A DNA stretch of 64,000 nucleotides, taken from Caballeronia ptereochthonis (GTDB taxonomy: Bacteria > Pseudomonadota > Gammaproteobacteria > Burkholderiales > Burkholderiaceae). The notes under the pieces are model-generated. The model did not search any database. It was not told the DNA's origin and worked only from the letters and a program-made list of their open reading frames with translations. A program made the position numbers and the translations under genes. The stretch is taken from NCBI RefSeq assembly GCF_001545075.1, contig NZ_FCOB02000004.1, positions 186,001 through 250,000 on the forward strand. Direction: 5' to 3'. Shown in pieces: positions 53,449 to 62,521 of the stretch; within the stretch, counting starts at the first letter, position 1; every line of letters begins with the position of its first letter.

Positions 53449-54798
53449 ATGACCTGGCACCAACGCATGATCTGGTCCGAGGGGCTGTTCCTCGAACCTC
53501 AGCATTTTCAGCAGCACGACCGCTTCATCGAGCATCTGGTGCGCTCGCATGCGCGCGCGACCGAGGCGTGGTCGTGGGGCTGGGCGTCGGTGATGCTCGA
53601 TGACGTCGCGCTCGGGCTCGGCAAGGTCGCGCTCGCGTCCGCGTTCGGCGTGCTGCCCGACGGCACCGCATTCTCCTTTCCCGACGACGCGCCCGCGCCG
53701 CCGCCGCTCGACATCCCCGCCGGCACGCGCGACGAGACCGTGCTGCTCGCGCTGCCGGTCGCGCGCGCCGGTGCCAAGGAGTTCGACCCCGACGGCACGG
53801 GCTCGCCCGTGAACGGTCATGCCGACGCGCTGCGCTACCGCACGACCGACACCTCGGTCGCCGATGTCACGACCAGCACCGACCGCGTCGCGCAGATTCG
53901 CGTCGGCGCGCCGAACCTGCGGCTCATGCTCGCACGCGACGCCACCGACGCCTTCGCGACCATCGGGCTTGCGCGCGTGCTGGAGCGGCGCGCGGACAAC
54001 CGCGTGATGCTCGCCGCCGGCTACGTCCCGCCGATGCTCCACGCCCTCGCCGATGCGCGCCTGCTCGGCTACGCGCAGGAAATCGCGGGGCTCTTGCATC
54101 AGCACGCGGACCGGCTCGCGCGGCATATCGCCAATCCGGGCCGCGGCGGCGTCTCGGAGATCGCGGACTTCCTGCTGCTGCAGACCCTGAACCGCTTCGA
54201 GCCGCAGTTCGCGCATCTGCTGCAGGTGCCGCTGCTGCATCCCGAGCGTCTGTATCAGACGACGCTCGCGCTCGCGGGCGATCTCGCCGCGTTCGACGAG
54301 CGCCGCCGCGTGCTCGCCTATCCGCCGTACCGGCACGACGATCTGGCCAGCTCCTTCGAGCCGCTCATGCGCGACGTGCGCCAGTTGCTCGCGCAAGTGC
54401 CGGAGCCGAACGCCATCGCCATCGAATTGCAGAGCCGCAAGCCGGGCGTGCGCGTCGCCGTCATCAACGATCTCGATCTGGTGCGCACGGCGGGCTTCGT
54501 GCTCGCCGCCAGCGCGCAGATGCCGGGCGAGGCGCTGCGCACGCGCTTCCCGACGCAGGTGAAGGTCGCGCCCGCCGAGAAGCTGCGCGATCTCGTGAAC
54601 CTCGCGCTGCCGGGCATCGGACTGCGCGCGATGCCCGTCGCGCCGCGCCAGATTCCGTTTCACGCGGGCTATTCGTATTTCGAGCTGGATCGCGGCGGCG
54701 AGCTGTGGAAGGAGCTGGAGCAGACCGGCAACCTGGCGATGTACATCGCCGGCGAGTTTCCCGCGCTGGAGCTTGAGTTCTGGGCGATCCGCCACTGA
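53449..54798 (+). CDS. tssK: TssK baseplate-membrane complex connector
   Basis: The 449-residue protein has the family N-terminus MTWHQRMIWSEGLFLEPQHF followed by RFIEHLVRSH. The middle contains VGAPNLRLMLARDATDAF and YVPPMLHAL, plus QEIAGLLHQHADRLARHI. The C-terminal part has VNLALPGIGLRAMPVAPRQI, PFHAGYSYFELDRGGE and EFPALELEFWAIR, all typical. TssK links the baseplate to TssM and TssL. Length is normal, and it stands in the usual J-K-L-M order. Confidence 0.96.
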   Translation: MTWHQRMIWSEGLFLEPQHFQQHDRFIEHLVRSHARATEAWSWGWASVMLDDVALGLGKVALASAFGVLPDGTAFSFPDDAPAPPPLDIPAGTRDETVLLALPVARAGAKEFDPDGTGSPVNGHADALRYRTTDTSVADVTTSTDRVAQIRVGAPNLRLMLARDATDAFATIGLARVLERRADNRVMLAAGYVPPMLHALADARLLGYAQEIAGLLHQHADRLARHIANPGRGGVSEIADFLLLQTLNRFEPQFAHLLQVPLLHPERLYQTTLALAGDLAAFDERRRVLAYPPYRHDDLASSFEPLMRDVRQLLAQVPEPNAIAIELQSRKPGVRVAVINDLDLVRTAGFVLAASAQMPGEALRTRFPTQVKVAPAEKLRDLVNLALPGIGLRAMPVAPRQIPFHAGYSYFELDRGGELWKELEQTGNLAMYIAGEFPALELEFWAIRH

Positions 54799-54839
54799 AG
54801 CAACCGAGATCAACGCGATCATTGAGGTCATCGAGCAAC

Positions 54840-56156
54840 ATGACGAACGACGACGATCCCTTCGCCGGATTCGAATCCGACCAGACGATGATCAAGCCCA
54901 ATCCCGGCGCGCGCCGCCGCGCGGGGCCGAGCGGCGGCACGGAAGGTCCGTTCGCGCCGGGCGCATCGGCCAGCGCCGACGCACGCGCGTTCGACGCGGC
55001 TTTCACGCAGGGCGGCGCGGTCAATCCGCTGGTCGCCGCGTGTGCGCCGCTTCTGCAACTCGCCCCGCGCATCCGGACGATGAGCGCCTGCGCCGATCCC
55101 GCCGCCCTGCGCGATTCGCTCGCGGCCGGCGTGCGCCGCTTCGAAGCGCAGGCTCGCGCCAACGGCGTCGCGGCCGAACAGGTGACGGCGGCGCGCTACA
55201 TCGTCTGCACGATGCTCGATGAAGCCGCCTCGGGCACGCCATGGGGCGCGGGCGTGTGGGCGCGGCAGAGCCTGCTCGTGACATTCCACAACGAGGCGTG
55301 GGGCGGCGAGAAGGTCTTTCAGCTGCTCGCCCGGCTCGCGCAGAAACCCGCGCAGCATCTGCATCTGCTGGAGCTGGCGAGCATGGTGCTCGCGCTCGGC
55401 TTCGAGGGACGCTATCGCGTGGCGGCGCAAGGCAGGCAGACGCTCGATGCGATCCGCACGCGGCTCTATCAGCTGATCCGCAAGGAGCGCGGAGAGCCGG
55501 AGCGCGCGCTGTCGCCGCACTGGGAAGGCGTGCCGACCGCGCGGCGACGCGCGACCGACGTGCTGCCGGTGTGGGTGGTCGGCGCGTTCGCGCTGCTCCT
55601 GCTCGCGGCGGCGTATCTGACGATGAGCTTCCGCCTAGGCCGCCTGTCCGATCCCGCGTTCGACACACTCGCGTCGATCCGCGCGGGCGCGCAGCGGCCG
55701 CTCGTCGTCACCCAGGCGGCCAAGCCGCGTCTCGCCGAGTTTCTCGCGCAGGAGATCCGCGATGGTCTGGTCGCCGTCGATGACCGCGTCGATCGCTCGG
55801 TCGTCACGCTGCACGGCGACAACGTCTTCCGCCCCGGGAGCGCGGAAGTGTCGGCGCAGGTGCGGCCGCTCGTCGAGCGCATCGCCGCGGCGCTCAACGC
55901 GGTGCCGGGCAACGTGCTCGTCACCGGCCATACGGACGACCGTCCGATCCGCTCGGCGCGTTATCCGTCGAACTGGGAACTCTCGCAGGAACGCGCCGCG
56001 AACGTGCGCGACCTTCTCGCGGCCACCGTGCCGGCCGCGCGCCTGAAGGCCGAAGGCAAGGGCGACGCCGATCCCGTCGCGCCCAACGATTCGCCCGCCG
56101 GCCGGGCGCGCAACCGCCGCGTCGAGGTCACGCTGTTCGCGAAGCCCGGGTCCTGA
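54840..56156 (+). CDS. tssL: TssL inner-membrane protein with C-terminal OmpA domain
   Basis: I choose the ATG at 54840 (MTNDDDPFAGF), giving 438 residues; the frame also opens at 54822. The cytoplasmic DotU-like domain spans about 60-230 (NPLVAACAPLLQLAPRIRTM, ARYIVCTMLDEAASGTPWG, FHNEAWGGEKVFQLLARLAQ). A single membrane helix follows (VWVVGAFALLLLAAAYLTM). The periplasmic OmpA-like domain has DNVFRPGSAEVSAQVRPL, VLVTGHTDDRPIRSARYPSN, WELSQERAANV and GRARNRRVEVTLF, which binds peptidoglycan. It is an extended TssL that anchors the complex to the cell wall. It ends two bases before tssM. Confidence 0.95.
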   Translation: MTNDDDPFAGFESDQTMIKPNPGARRRAGPSGGTEGPFAPGASASADARAFDAAFTQGGAVNPLVAACAPLLQLAPRIRTMSACADPAALRDSLAAGVRRFEAQARANGVAAEQVTAARYIVCTMLDEAASGTPWGAGVWARQSLLVTFHNEAWGGEKVFQLLARLAQKPAQHLHLLELASMVLALGFEGRYRVAAQGRQTLDAIRTRLYQLIRKERGEPERALSPHWEGVPTARRRATDVLPVWVVGAFALLLLAAAYLTMSFRLGRLSDPAFDTLASIRAGAQRPLVVTQAAKPRLAEFLAQEIRDGLVAVDDRVDRSVVTLHGDNVFRPGSAEVSAQVRPLVERIAAALNAVPGNVLVTGHTDDRPIRSARYPSNWELSQERAANVRDLLAATVPAARLKAEGKGDADPVAPNDSPAGRARNRRVEVTLFAKPGS

Positions 56157-56158
56157 AC

Positions 56159-59100
56159 ATGAAGAAGCTCTTCTCGATCATCTTCCACCCGCTCGTGCTG
56201 CTCGTCGTCGGGCTGCTGCTCATTGCCGGCGCGATCTGGATCGCCGGGCCGCTCGTGTCGTTCGCGCGCACGTATCCGCTCGAATCGCGCGAGGCGCGCT
56301 TCATCGCGATCGGCTGCGTCGCGTTACTGCTCGTGCTGAGACATCTGTGGGTGGCGTGGCGCGCGCGGCACACGCAGGCCGCGCTCTCCTCGGGACTCGC
56401 CGCGCCGCCCGAGATGCCGCGCTCGGCCGCCGCCCCGACGCAGGGCGAAGCGGAAGTCGCGACGCTCGCGAAGCGCTTCGACGAGGCGCTCGCCGCGCTG
56501 CGCGAGGCGCGCATCACCGTATCGGGCAGAAAGCCGGGCTGGCGCGACTGGGTCACGCTCTCGGGCAAACAGTATCTGTATCAGTTGCCGTGGTACATGT
56601 TCATCGGCGGGCCGGGCGCGGGCAAGACCACTGCGCTGGTGCACTCGGGCCTGCGCTTTCCGCTGGCCGAGCGCTTCGGCACCGACAAGGTCCGCGGCGT
56701 CGGCGGCACGCGCAACTGCGACTGGTGGTTCACCGACGACGCCGTGCTGATCGACACCGCCGGCCGCTACACGACCCAGGAAAGCGACCGGGACACCGAT
56801 CAGACCGCCTGGCAAGGCTTCCTCGCGCTGCTGCGCAAGACGCGTCCGCGCCAGCCGATCAACGGCGTGCTGATGACGCTCGCCGTGCCCGACCTGCTCG
56901 CCGCGACGCCGGCGAGCGCCGAGGAGATGGCCGCGACGTTGCGCGCGCGCCTGCGCGAGCTGATGCAGGCGTTCCGCACCCGCTTTCCGGTCTACGTGCT
57001 CATCACCAAGACGGATCTGCTGGCGGGCTTCACGGAATTTTTCGCGGACATGTCGAAGGACGAGCGCGCGCAGGTCTTCGGCTTCACCTTTCCGTACGAT
57101 CCGAAGCATCCGCTTGGCGAAGCCGAGTTCGCCGCGCGCGTCGATGCCGAGCTCGATGCGCTCGAAGCGCGCCTCGTCGCGCGCCTGCCCGAGCGCCTGA
57201 ACGCCGAAACCGGACTTGCGCAGCGCGCGGCGATCATGGGTTTTCCGCAGCAGTTCGCGGCGCTGAAGCCGGTGCTCGCCGAGGCCTTGCGCGCGACCTT
57301 CGTGCAGTCGAAGCACGACGAAATCCCGCTCGTGCGCGGCGTCTACTTCACGAGCGGCACGCAGGAAGGCACGCCGATCGACCGCGTGATGGGGTCCCTC
57401 GCGCGCGCGTTCGGCATCGGGCGCGGGGTGCAGCCGCCGAGCCCGTCGAGCGGGCGCAGTTATTTCATCGAGCGGCTGCTCACGCAGGTCGTGTTCGCGG
57501 AACAGGGCCTCGCCGGATCGAACCTGCAATGGGCGCGGCGGCGGCACCTGTGGCGGCTCTCGGCGTATGCGGCGATCACGGCGGTGTGCGCATGCGCGCT
57601 CGCGCTCTGGGGCACGAGCTATCTACGCAACCGGGCGTACGTGGCGAGCGTCGATCAGGCCGCGCACGCGGCAAAGCAGGCGGTGGCGGGCACGTCGGCG
57701 GCGAACACGAGCCTCGTCGCGCTCCTGCCGCTGCTCTCGGCGGTGCGCAATCTCGCCTCGACGCCGCAGGTCGATGCCGCGCATCCGCCGCTCGGGATGG
57801 AGCTGGGCCTGTGGCAAGGCGCGAAGCTCGACGCCGCCGCGAGCGACGCCTATGACCGGCTGCTCACCGACCTGTTCCTGCCGAAGCTCGCGGCGCGCAT
57901 CGAGGAACAGGCGCGCGGCGCGAACCCGTCGAATCCCGGCTACGCGTACGAGGCGCTCAAGGCCTATCTGATGCTGAACCAGCCCGATCATCAGGATGCC
58001 GATGCGCTCAAGACATGGATCGTCACCGACTGGGACCGCACGCTGCCCCGCGAGGTCGGCAACGCCGATCGTGCCGCGCTCGCCGGCCACCTCGACACGC
58101 TGTTCGCGCGCGGCGTCGTGCATCCGAACCTGCCGTTCGACGAGCGCCTCGTCGCGCACCTGCGCGCGATGCTCGCCGCCAGCACGCTCGCGCAGCGCGT
58201 GTACGGGCGCGTGAAGCAGCAAGGCGTCGGCGCGGACTATCCGGAATTCACGGTGGCGCGCGCGGCCGGGCCGAACGCGGCTCTCGTGTTCGTGCGGGCG
58301 AGCGGCAAGCCGCTCACGAGCGGCGTGCCCGGCCTGTATTCGTTCGACGGCTATCACAAGGCGTTTCTGAAGGCCGTCGATCTGGTCGCGGCGCAGCTCG
58401 CCGCCGAGGAGCCGTGGGTGCTCGGCATCCGCGACCAGAGCGGCCTGCCGCGCGGCGATCCCGCGGCGATGCAGCGCCTCACGGAAGACGTGCGGCTGCT
58501 CTACCTGCAGGACTATGCGCGCACCTGGACCGAGTTTCTGAACGACATCCGCATCGTGCGCTCGGACAATCTATCCCAGTCGGTGCAGATCGCGCGCATC
58601 CTGTCCGCGCCCGATTCGCCGCTCGCGATGCTCGTGAAAGCCGCATCGCGCGAAACGACGCTCGGCGCGAAGCCGGAAAGCGAAACGACCGTCGTCGACA
58701 AGGCAAACGACAAGATCACCGCCGCGCGCGAGCAGTTGCTCAAGATCATCGGCGGGCCGGATCCGACGCGCATCGCGCCGGTCGCGCCGGGCACGCAGCT
58801 GGAGAGCATCGTCGATGACCGCTTCACGGGCCTGCGCGCGCTCGTGACGAGTCCCGGCGCCGGACAGCCGGCGCCGATGACGCAGACGCTCGCGCTGATC
58901 AACGACGTCTACACGTACCTCAGCACGACCGACGAAGCCCTGCAGCAGAAAACCGCGCCGCCGCCCTCGGACGCGCCCGCCAAGCTGCGCACGCAGGCGG
59001 CGCGCATGCCCGAGCCGATCCGCACCGCCTTGCTCGATCTCGGCAGCCAGGGCGCGGCGCAGACCCAGCAGGCGCGCCGCGTGAATCTGTCGGCAGACCT

Positions 59101-59785
59101 GAAGGAGTCGATCTCGGCGTTCTGCGTGCGCGCGGTGGGCGGGCGCTATCCGTTCAATCCGGGCTCCGCGCGCGACGTGCTGCCCGAGGACTTCGGCGCG
59201 CTCTTCGCACCGGGCGGCAAATTCGACGACTTCTTCCAGAAGAACCTCGCGCAGGACGTCGATGTCTCCGCGAAGCCGTGGGCCTTCAAGAAATCCGATT
59301 CCTCCGCGATGCAGATCAGCCCCGCCGGGCTCGCGCAGTTCGAGCGCGCCGCGACGATCCGCAGCGTGTTCTTCCGCTCGGGCGGCAAGACGCCCGCGCT
59401 CGCCCTGCAATTCAAGCCGCTCGACATGGACCCGACGATTCTCTCCTTCACGCTCGACGTCGACGGGCAGGTGCTCACCTACGCGCACGGCCCGCAGATC
59501 GCGACGGCCATCCAGTGGCCGGGCGCGCGCGGCTCGGGCCGCGTGAGCCTGCAACTGACGCCGCCGCCGACCAGCGGCGCGGGCAATCTGGCCTTCGAGG
59601 GCCCGTGGGCGCTCTTTCGCATGTTCGACCGGCTCGATGTCCAGCCGACCGATCAGCCCGAGCGCTTTGTCGTGACCTTCGATGTCGAAGGCCGCAAGGC
59701 GCGCTTCGAAGTGACGGCGAACAGCGTCGAGAATCCATTCCGGCTCGCGGACCTGCGCGCTTTCTCCTGCCCGGAACGCCTATGA
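56159..59785 (+). CDS. tssM: TssM/IcmF inner-membrane scaffold
   Basis: This 1,208-residue protein has two N-terminal helices (about 8-32 and 47-63) and a third near 467-487. The cytoplasmic NTPase-like domain has an intact Walker A GGPGAGKTT (about 151-159), VGGTRNCDWWFTDDAVLIDT and RYTTQESDRD. The large periplasmic part contains GTDRVMG-type TPIDRVMGSLARAFGIGRG, then FDRLL-type segments, and ends with the conserved beta domain (GPWALFRMFDRLDV and a C-terminal FRLADLRAFSCP). TssM spans the envelope and binds TssJ and TssL. The stop overlaps the tagF start (ATGA). Confidence 0.96.
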   Translation: MKKLFSIIFHPLVLLVVGLLLIAGAIWIAGPLVSFARTYPLESREARFIAIGCVALLLVLRHLWVAWRARHTQAALSSGLAAPPEMPRSAAAPTQGEAEVATLAKRFDEALAALREARITVSGRKPGWRDWVTLSGKQYLYQLPWYMFIGGPGAGKTTALVHSGLRFPLAERFGTDKVRGVGGTRNCDWWFTDDAVLIDTAGRYTTQESDRDTDQTAWQGFLALLRKTRPRQPINGVLMTLAVPDLLAATPASAEEMAATLRARLRELMQAFRTRFPVYVLITKTDLLAGFTEFFADMSKDERAQVFGFTFPYDPKHPLGEAEFAARVDAELDALEARLVARLPERLNAETGLAQRAAIMGFPQQFAALKPVLAEALRATFVQSKHDEIPLVRGVYFTSGTQEGTPIDRVMGSLARAFGIGRGVQPPSPSSGRSYFIERLLTQVVFAEQGLAGSNLQWARRRHLWRLSAYAAITAVCACALALWGTSYLRNRAYVASVDQAAHAAKQAVAGTSAANTSLVALLPLLSAVRNLASTPQVDAAHPPLGMELGLWQGAKLDAAASDAYDRLLTDLFLPKLAARIEEQARGANPSNPGYAYEALKAYLMLNQPDHQDADALKTWIVTDWDRTLPREVGNADRAALAGHLDTLFARGVVHPNLPFDERLVAHLRAMLAASTLAQRVYGRVKQQGVGADYPEFTVARAAGPNAALVFVRASGKPLTSGVPGLYSFDGYHKAFLKAVDLVAAQLAAEEPWVLGIRDQSGLPRGDPAAMQRLTEDVRLLYLQDYARTWTEFLNDIRIVRSDNLSQSVQIARILSAPDSPLAMLVKAASRETTLGAKPESETTVVDKANDKITAAREQLLKIIGGPDPTRIAPVAPGTQLESIVDDRFTGLRALVTSPGAGQPAPMTQTLALINDVYTYLSTTDEALQQKTAPPPSDAPAKLRTQAARMPEPIRTALLDLGSQGAAQTQQARRVNLSADLKESISAFCVRAVGGRYPFNPGSARDVLPEDFGALFAPGGKFDDFFQKNLAQDVDVSAKPWAFKKSDSSAMQISPAGLAQFERAATIRSVFFRSGGKTPALALQFKPLDMDPTILSFTLDVDGQVLTYAHGPQIATAIQWPGARGSGRVSLQLTPPPTSGAGNLAFEGPWALFRMFDRLDVQPTDQPERFVVTFDVEGRKARFEVTANSVENPFRLADLRAFSCPERL

Positions 59786-60534
59786 GCGACGATCTCGGCG
59801 AAACGCTCACCGACGACGGCGCGGCCATCGCCGGCTGGTACGGCAAGCTGCCCTCGCTCGGCGATTTCGCCGCGCGCCGGCTCTCGGACGCCTTCGTCGC
59901 GCCGTGGGACGCGTGGCTCGCGCAGCGCGTCGCGGAAACGCAGCTCGCGCTCGGCGCGGACTGGCTCGAGCTCTATCTGACCTGTCCGGTGTGGCGCTTC
60001 TTCGCGATGCCCGGCGCGATCGCGCCGACGCTCGCATCGTGCTGGACGGGCGTGGTGATGGCATCGGTGGATCGCGTCGGCCGGCATTTTCCGTTGACGA
60101 TCGCGACACCGCTGCCGTGCGCGCCGGCGACGGGCGCGGAGATCGGCGCGCTCTGGCAATGGCTCTCGGCGATCGAAGGCGTGGCGCTCGCCGCGCTCGA
60201 TTTCGATCACAGCATCGAGCGCCTCGACGAGCAGCTGGCCACACTGCCCGTGCCCGTGCTGACGCCGCCGCGCGCCGCCACGCGCGCCGCCGTCCTGCAC
60301 GAACCGTGGATCGTGCAGTCGGCCGAGGCGCTGCCCGAAGCGCTTGCCCGAACCTTCGCGCCGGTCTGGCTGACCGAGGTCTACGGCATGAGCATGTGGA
60401 CATCGGCGCAGCCCGCACCCGACGAGGTCCCCGATGCGCCCGATCGCGCGCCCCGCCCGTTCACCGTCTGGCCCGTGTACGGCCTGCCCGACACGGCGCT
60501 TTTCACCACCATGCTGCGGGATTGCGGATCATGA
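59782..60534 (+). CDS. tagF: TagF, T6SS post-translational repressor
   Basis: The start ATG overlaps the tssM stop (ATGA), so translation is coupled. The 250-residue product has the TagF/ImpM pattern: GWYGKLPSLGDFAARRLSDA and PWDAWLAQRVAE, then LYLTCPVWRFFAMPGAI, VVMASVDRVGRHFPLTIAT and SMWTSAQPAPDE. TagF restrains T6SS assembly, acting together with Fha and the kinase/phosphatase pair in some species. It precedes the kinase gene, again with an ATGA overlap. Confidence 0.93.
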   Translation: MSDDLGETLTDDGAAIAGWYGKLPSLGDFAARRLSDAFVAPWDAWLAQRVAETQLALGADWLELYLTCPVWRFFAMPGAIAPTLASCWTGVVMASVDRVGRHFPLTIATPLPCAPATGAEIGALWQWLSAIEGVALAALDFDHSIERLDEQLATLPVPVLTPPRAATRAAVLHEPWIVQSAEALPEALARTFAPVWLTEVYGMSMWTSAQPAPDEVPDAPDRAPRPFTVWPVYGLPDTALFTTMLRDCGS

Positions 60535-62450
60535 ACGCGACCGGCCAGCTCCCGGGCGACGACCGAAACGGCAGCAAGACCGAAAGCAACGCCGAAAACG
60601 ACAAGACGGTGATCATGAGCGGCGCGCGCGCGCCCTCCACCGGCGCGCCCGGCACGTTCGATGCGCCGGTCACGCACAACGTCCTGCCGCCGGGCACGCG
60701 GCTCGGCGAATTCGAGATCGTCGGGCTGATCGGCGAAGGCGGCTTCGGCATCGTCTATCTGGCGTTCGATACCTCGCTCGACCGCCATGTCGCGCTCAAG
60801 GAGTACATGCCGTCGGCGCTCGCCTCACGCGTCGGCGCGACGCAGGTGCACGTCAAATCCGAGCGCTACGAGAGCATGTTCCGCGCCGGGCTGAAGAGCT
60901 TCATCAACGACGAGGCCCGGCTGCTCGCGCGCTTCGATCATCAGTCGCTCGTGAAGGTGTACCGCTTCTGGGAAGCGAACGGCACGGCCTACATGGTGAT
61001 GCCGTACTACAAGGGCGTGACGCTCAAGGACGCGCTCAAGGCCATGAAAAAGCCGCCCGACGAAGCCTGGCTGCGCGCGCTGCTCACGCCGCTCGTCGAT
61101 GCGCTCGCCGTGCTGCATGCGGCCAACTGCTTTCACCGCGATATCGCCCCGGACAACATCATTCTGCTGGGGGACAGCCATCGGCCCGTGCTGCTCGATT
61201 TCGGCGCGGCGCGACGCGTGATCGGCGACATGACGCAGGCGCTCACGGTGATCCTCAAGCCGGGCTACGCGCCGATCGAGCAGTACGCCGAAGTGCCGTC
61301 GCTCAGGCAAGGGCCGTGGACCGATCATTACGCCCTCGCCGCGCTCGTCTATTTCGCGATCACCGGCAAGACGCCGCCGCCGTCCGTCGGCCGCATGGTG
61401 AGCGACAGCTACCAGCCGCTCGCGACGCTCGCGGCCGGGCGCTATTCGAGCCGCTTCCTCAAGGCGATCGATCACGCCCTCGCCGTCCAGCCCGCGAACC
61501 GGCCGCAGACGGACCGGCAGTTCGCCGCCGAGCTCGGGATCTCGCTCGATGATGCATCGGCCGAGCGCGCGACGGGCGACGCCAAGGACGGCGGCAAGGG
61601 CGGCATGAACGGCGGCGGCAGGGACAGCGCGCGGCGGCGCATCGGCTGGATGCTCGGCGCGATGTGCGGGCTCGCGGCGGCCGCCGCGCTGGGCTTCTTC
61701 GTGCTGAGGCCGCCCGCACCCGCGCCTTCCGCCGCCGGTGCCGATCGCGCGGCGAGCGGCGGGACCGCGCCGGCTTCGGCTGCGATGTCCGCGCCGGCTT
61801 CTGCCTCGGTCAATGCGGCCTCGCCCGCATCGGCCGGGATTGCGGCCCGGCCCGCGCCTGCCGAAGTCGCCGGCGCGTCCGGCTCGCTGAATCCGCCCGC
61901 GCCGCCGCCCGCGGCGCTGCCGCCCTTCTCGCCCGCCGAAGAATTCGCGCGCATCGTCGCGCTGGCGGATCCGTCGATCGCCGTGAAGGCGGACGTGCCG
62001 CTCACGCGCGCCGTCGTCGGCCATGACCGGCTGCGCTTCTCGCTCACGAGCAGTCGCGACGGCTATGTCTATGTGTTCGTCGTCGATCCGGCGAATCAGT
62101 ATCTGCAGCTCTTCCCGAACGAGCTCGATCGCGACAATCGCATCAACGCGAAAAAGCGCCTCGTGCTGCCGCGCCCGAGCTGGCCGATGGAAGCGGGCGA
62201 GCCCGTCGGCGCGAACCACTTCGTCGCGATCGTGTCGGCCGCGCCGCGAGACTTCTCCGCGCTCAACATGACGCACGACTCCGTGTTCGCGAGCCTCTCG
62301 TCCGAGGCGCAAAACGCCGCGGCGGCGCAGCGGACCCTTACGGCATCGCCGTTCGCGGGCGTGCCGGCATGCGGCAGCGCCGCGCCTTCGTGCCCGGTCG
62401 CGTACGGCGCGGCGGCCTTCAAAATCGACGTCGTCCGTTCGTCTAAATAG
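60531..62450 (+). CDS. Membrane Ser/Thr protein kinase of the T6SS (PpkA-like, DUF4384)
   Basis: The start overlaps the tagF stop (ATGA). The 639-residue protein has a Ser/Thr kinase domain at about 60-330: glycine loop GEGGFGIVYLAF, Lys in VALKEYMP, catalytic loop HRDIAPDN, DFGAAR in place of DFG-x, and GYAPIEQYAE. A membrane helix (about 371-392, GAMCGLAAAAALGFFVL) and an Ala/Pro-rich spacer follow. The periplasmic C-terminus (about 500-610, RLRFSLTSSRDGYVYVFVVD-like strands) fits DUF4384. It lacks the von Willebrand domain of P. aeruginosa PpkA. It should phosphorylate the FHA protein and be opposed by the PP2C at 35760. Confidence 0.9.
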   Translation: MNATGQLPGDDRNGSKTESNAENDKTVIMSGARAPSTGAPGTFDAPVTHNVLPPGTRLGEFEIVGLIGEGGFGIVYLAFDTSLDRHVALKEYMPSALASRVGATQVHVKSERYESMFRAGLKSFINDEARLLARFDHQSLVKVYRFWEANGTAYMVMPYYKGVTLKDALKAMKKPPDEAWLRALLTPLVDALAVLHAANCFHRDIAPDNIILLGDSHRPVLLDFGAARRVIGDMTQALTVILKPGYAPIEQYAEVPSLRQGPWTDHYALAALVYFAITGKTPPPSVGRMVSDSYQPLATLAAGRYSSRFLKAIDHALAVQPANRPQTDRQFAAELGISLDDASAERATGDAKDGGKGGMNGGGRDSARRRIGWMLGAMCGLAAAAALGFFVLRPPAPAPSAAGADRAASGGTAPASAAMSAPASASVNAASPASAGIAARPAPAEVAGASGSLNPPAPPPAALPPFSPAEEFARIVALADPSIAVKADVPLTRAVVGHDRLRFSLTSSRDGYVYVFVVDPANQYLQLFPNELDRDNRINAKKRLVLPRPSWPMEAGEPVGANHFVAIVSAAPRDFSALNMTHDSVFASLSSEAQNAAAAQRTLTASPFAGVPACGSAAPSCPVAYGAAAFKIDVVRSSK

Positions 62451-62521
62451 CGAGTCGCGCTTCACGCCCGATGGCGCGCAGCACGGCAAGCCGAAAGTCG
62501 TTCAGGCAGGACGAGGACATC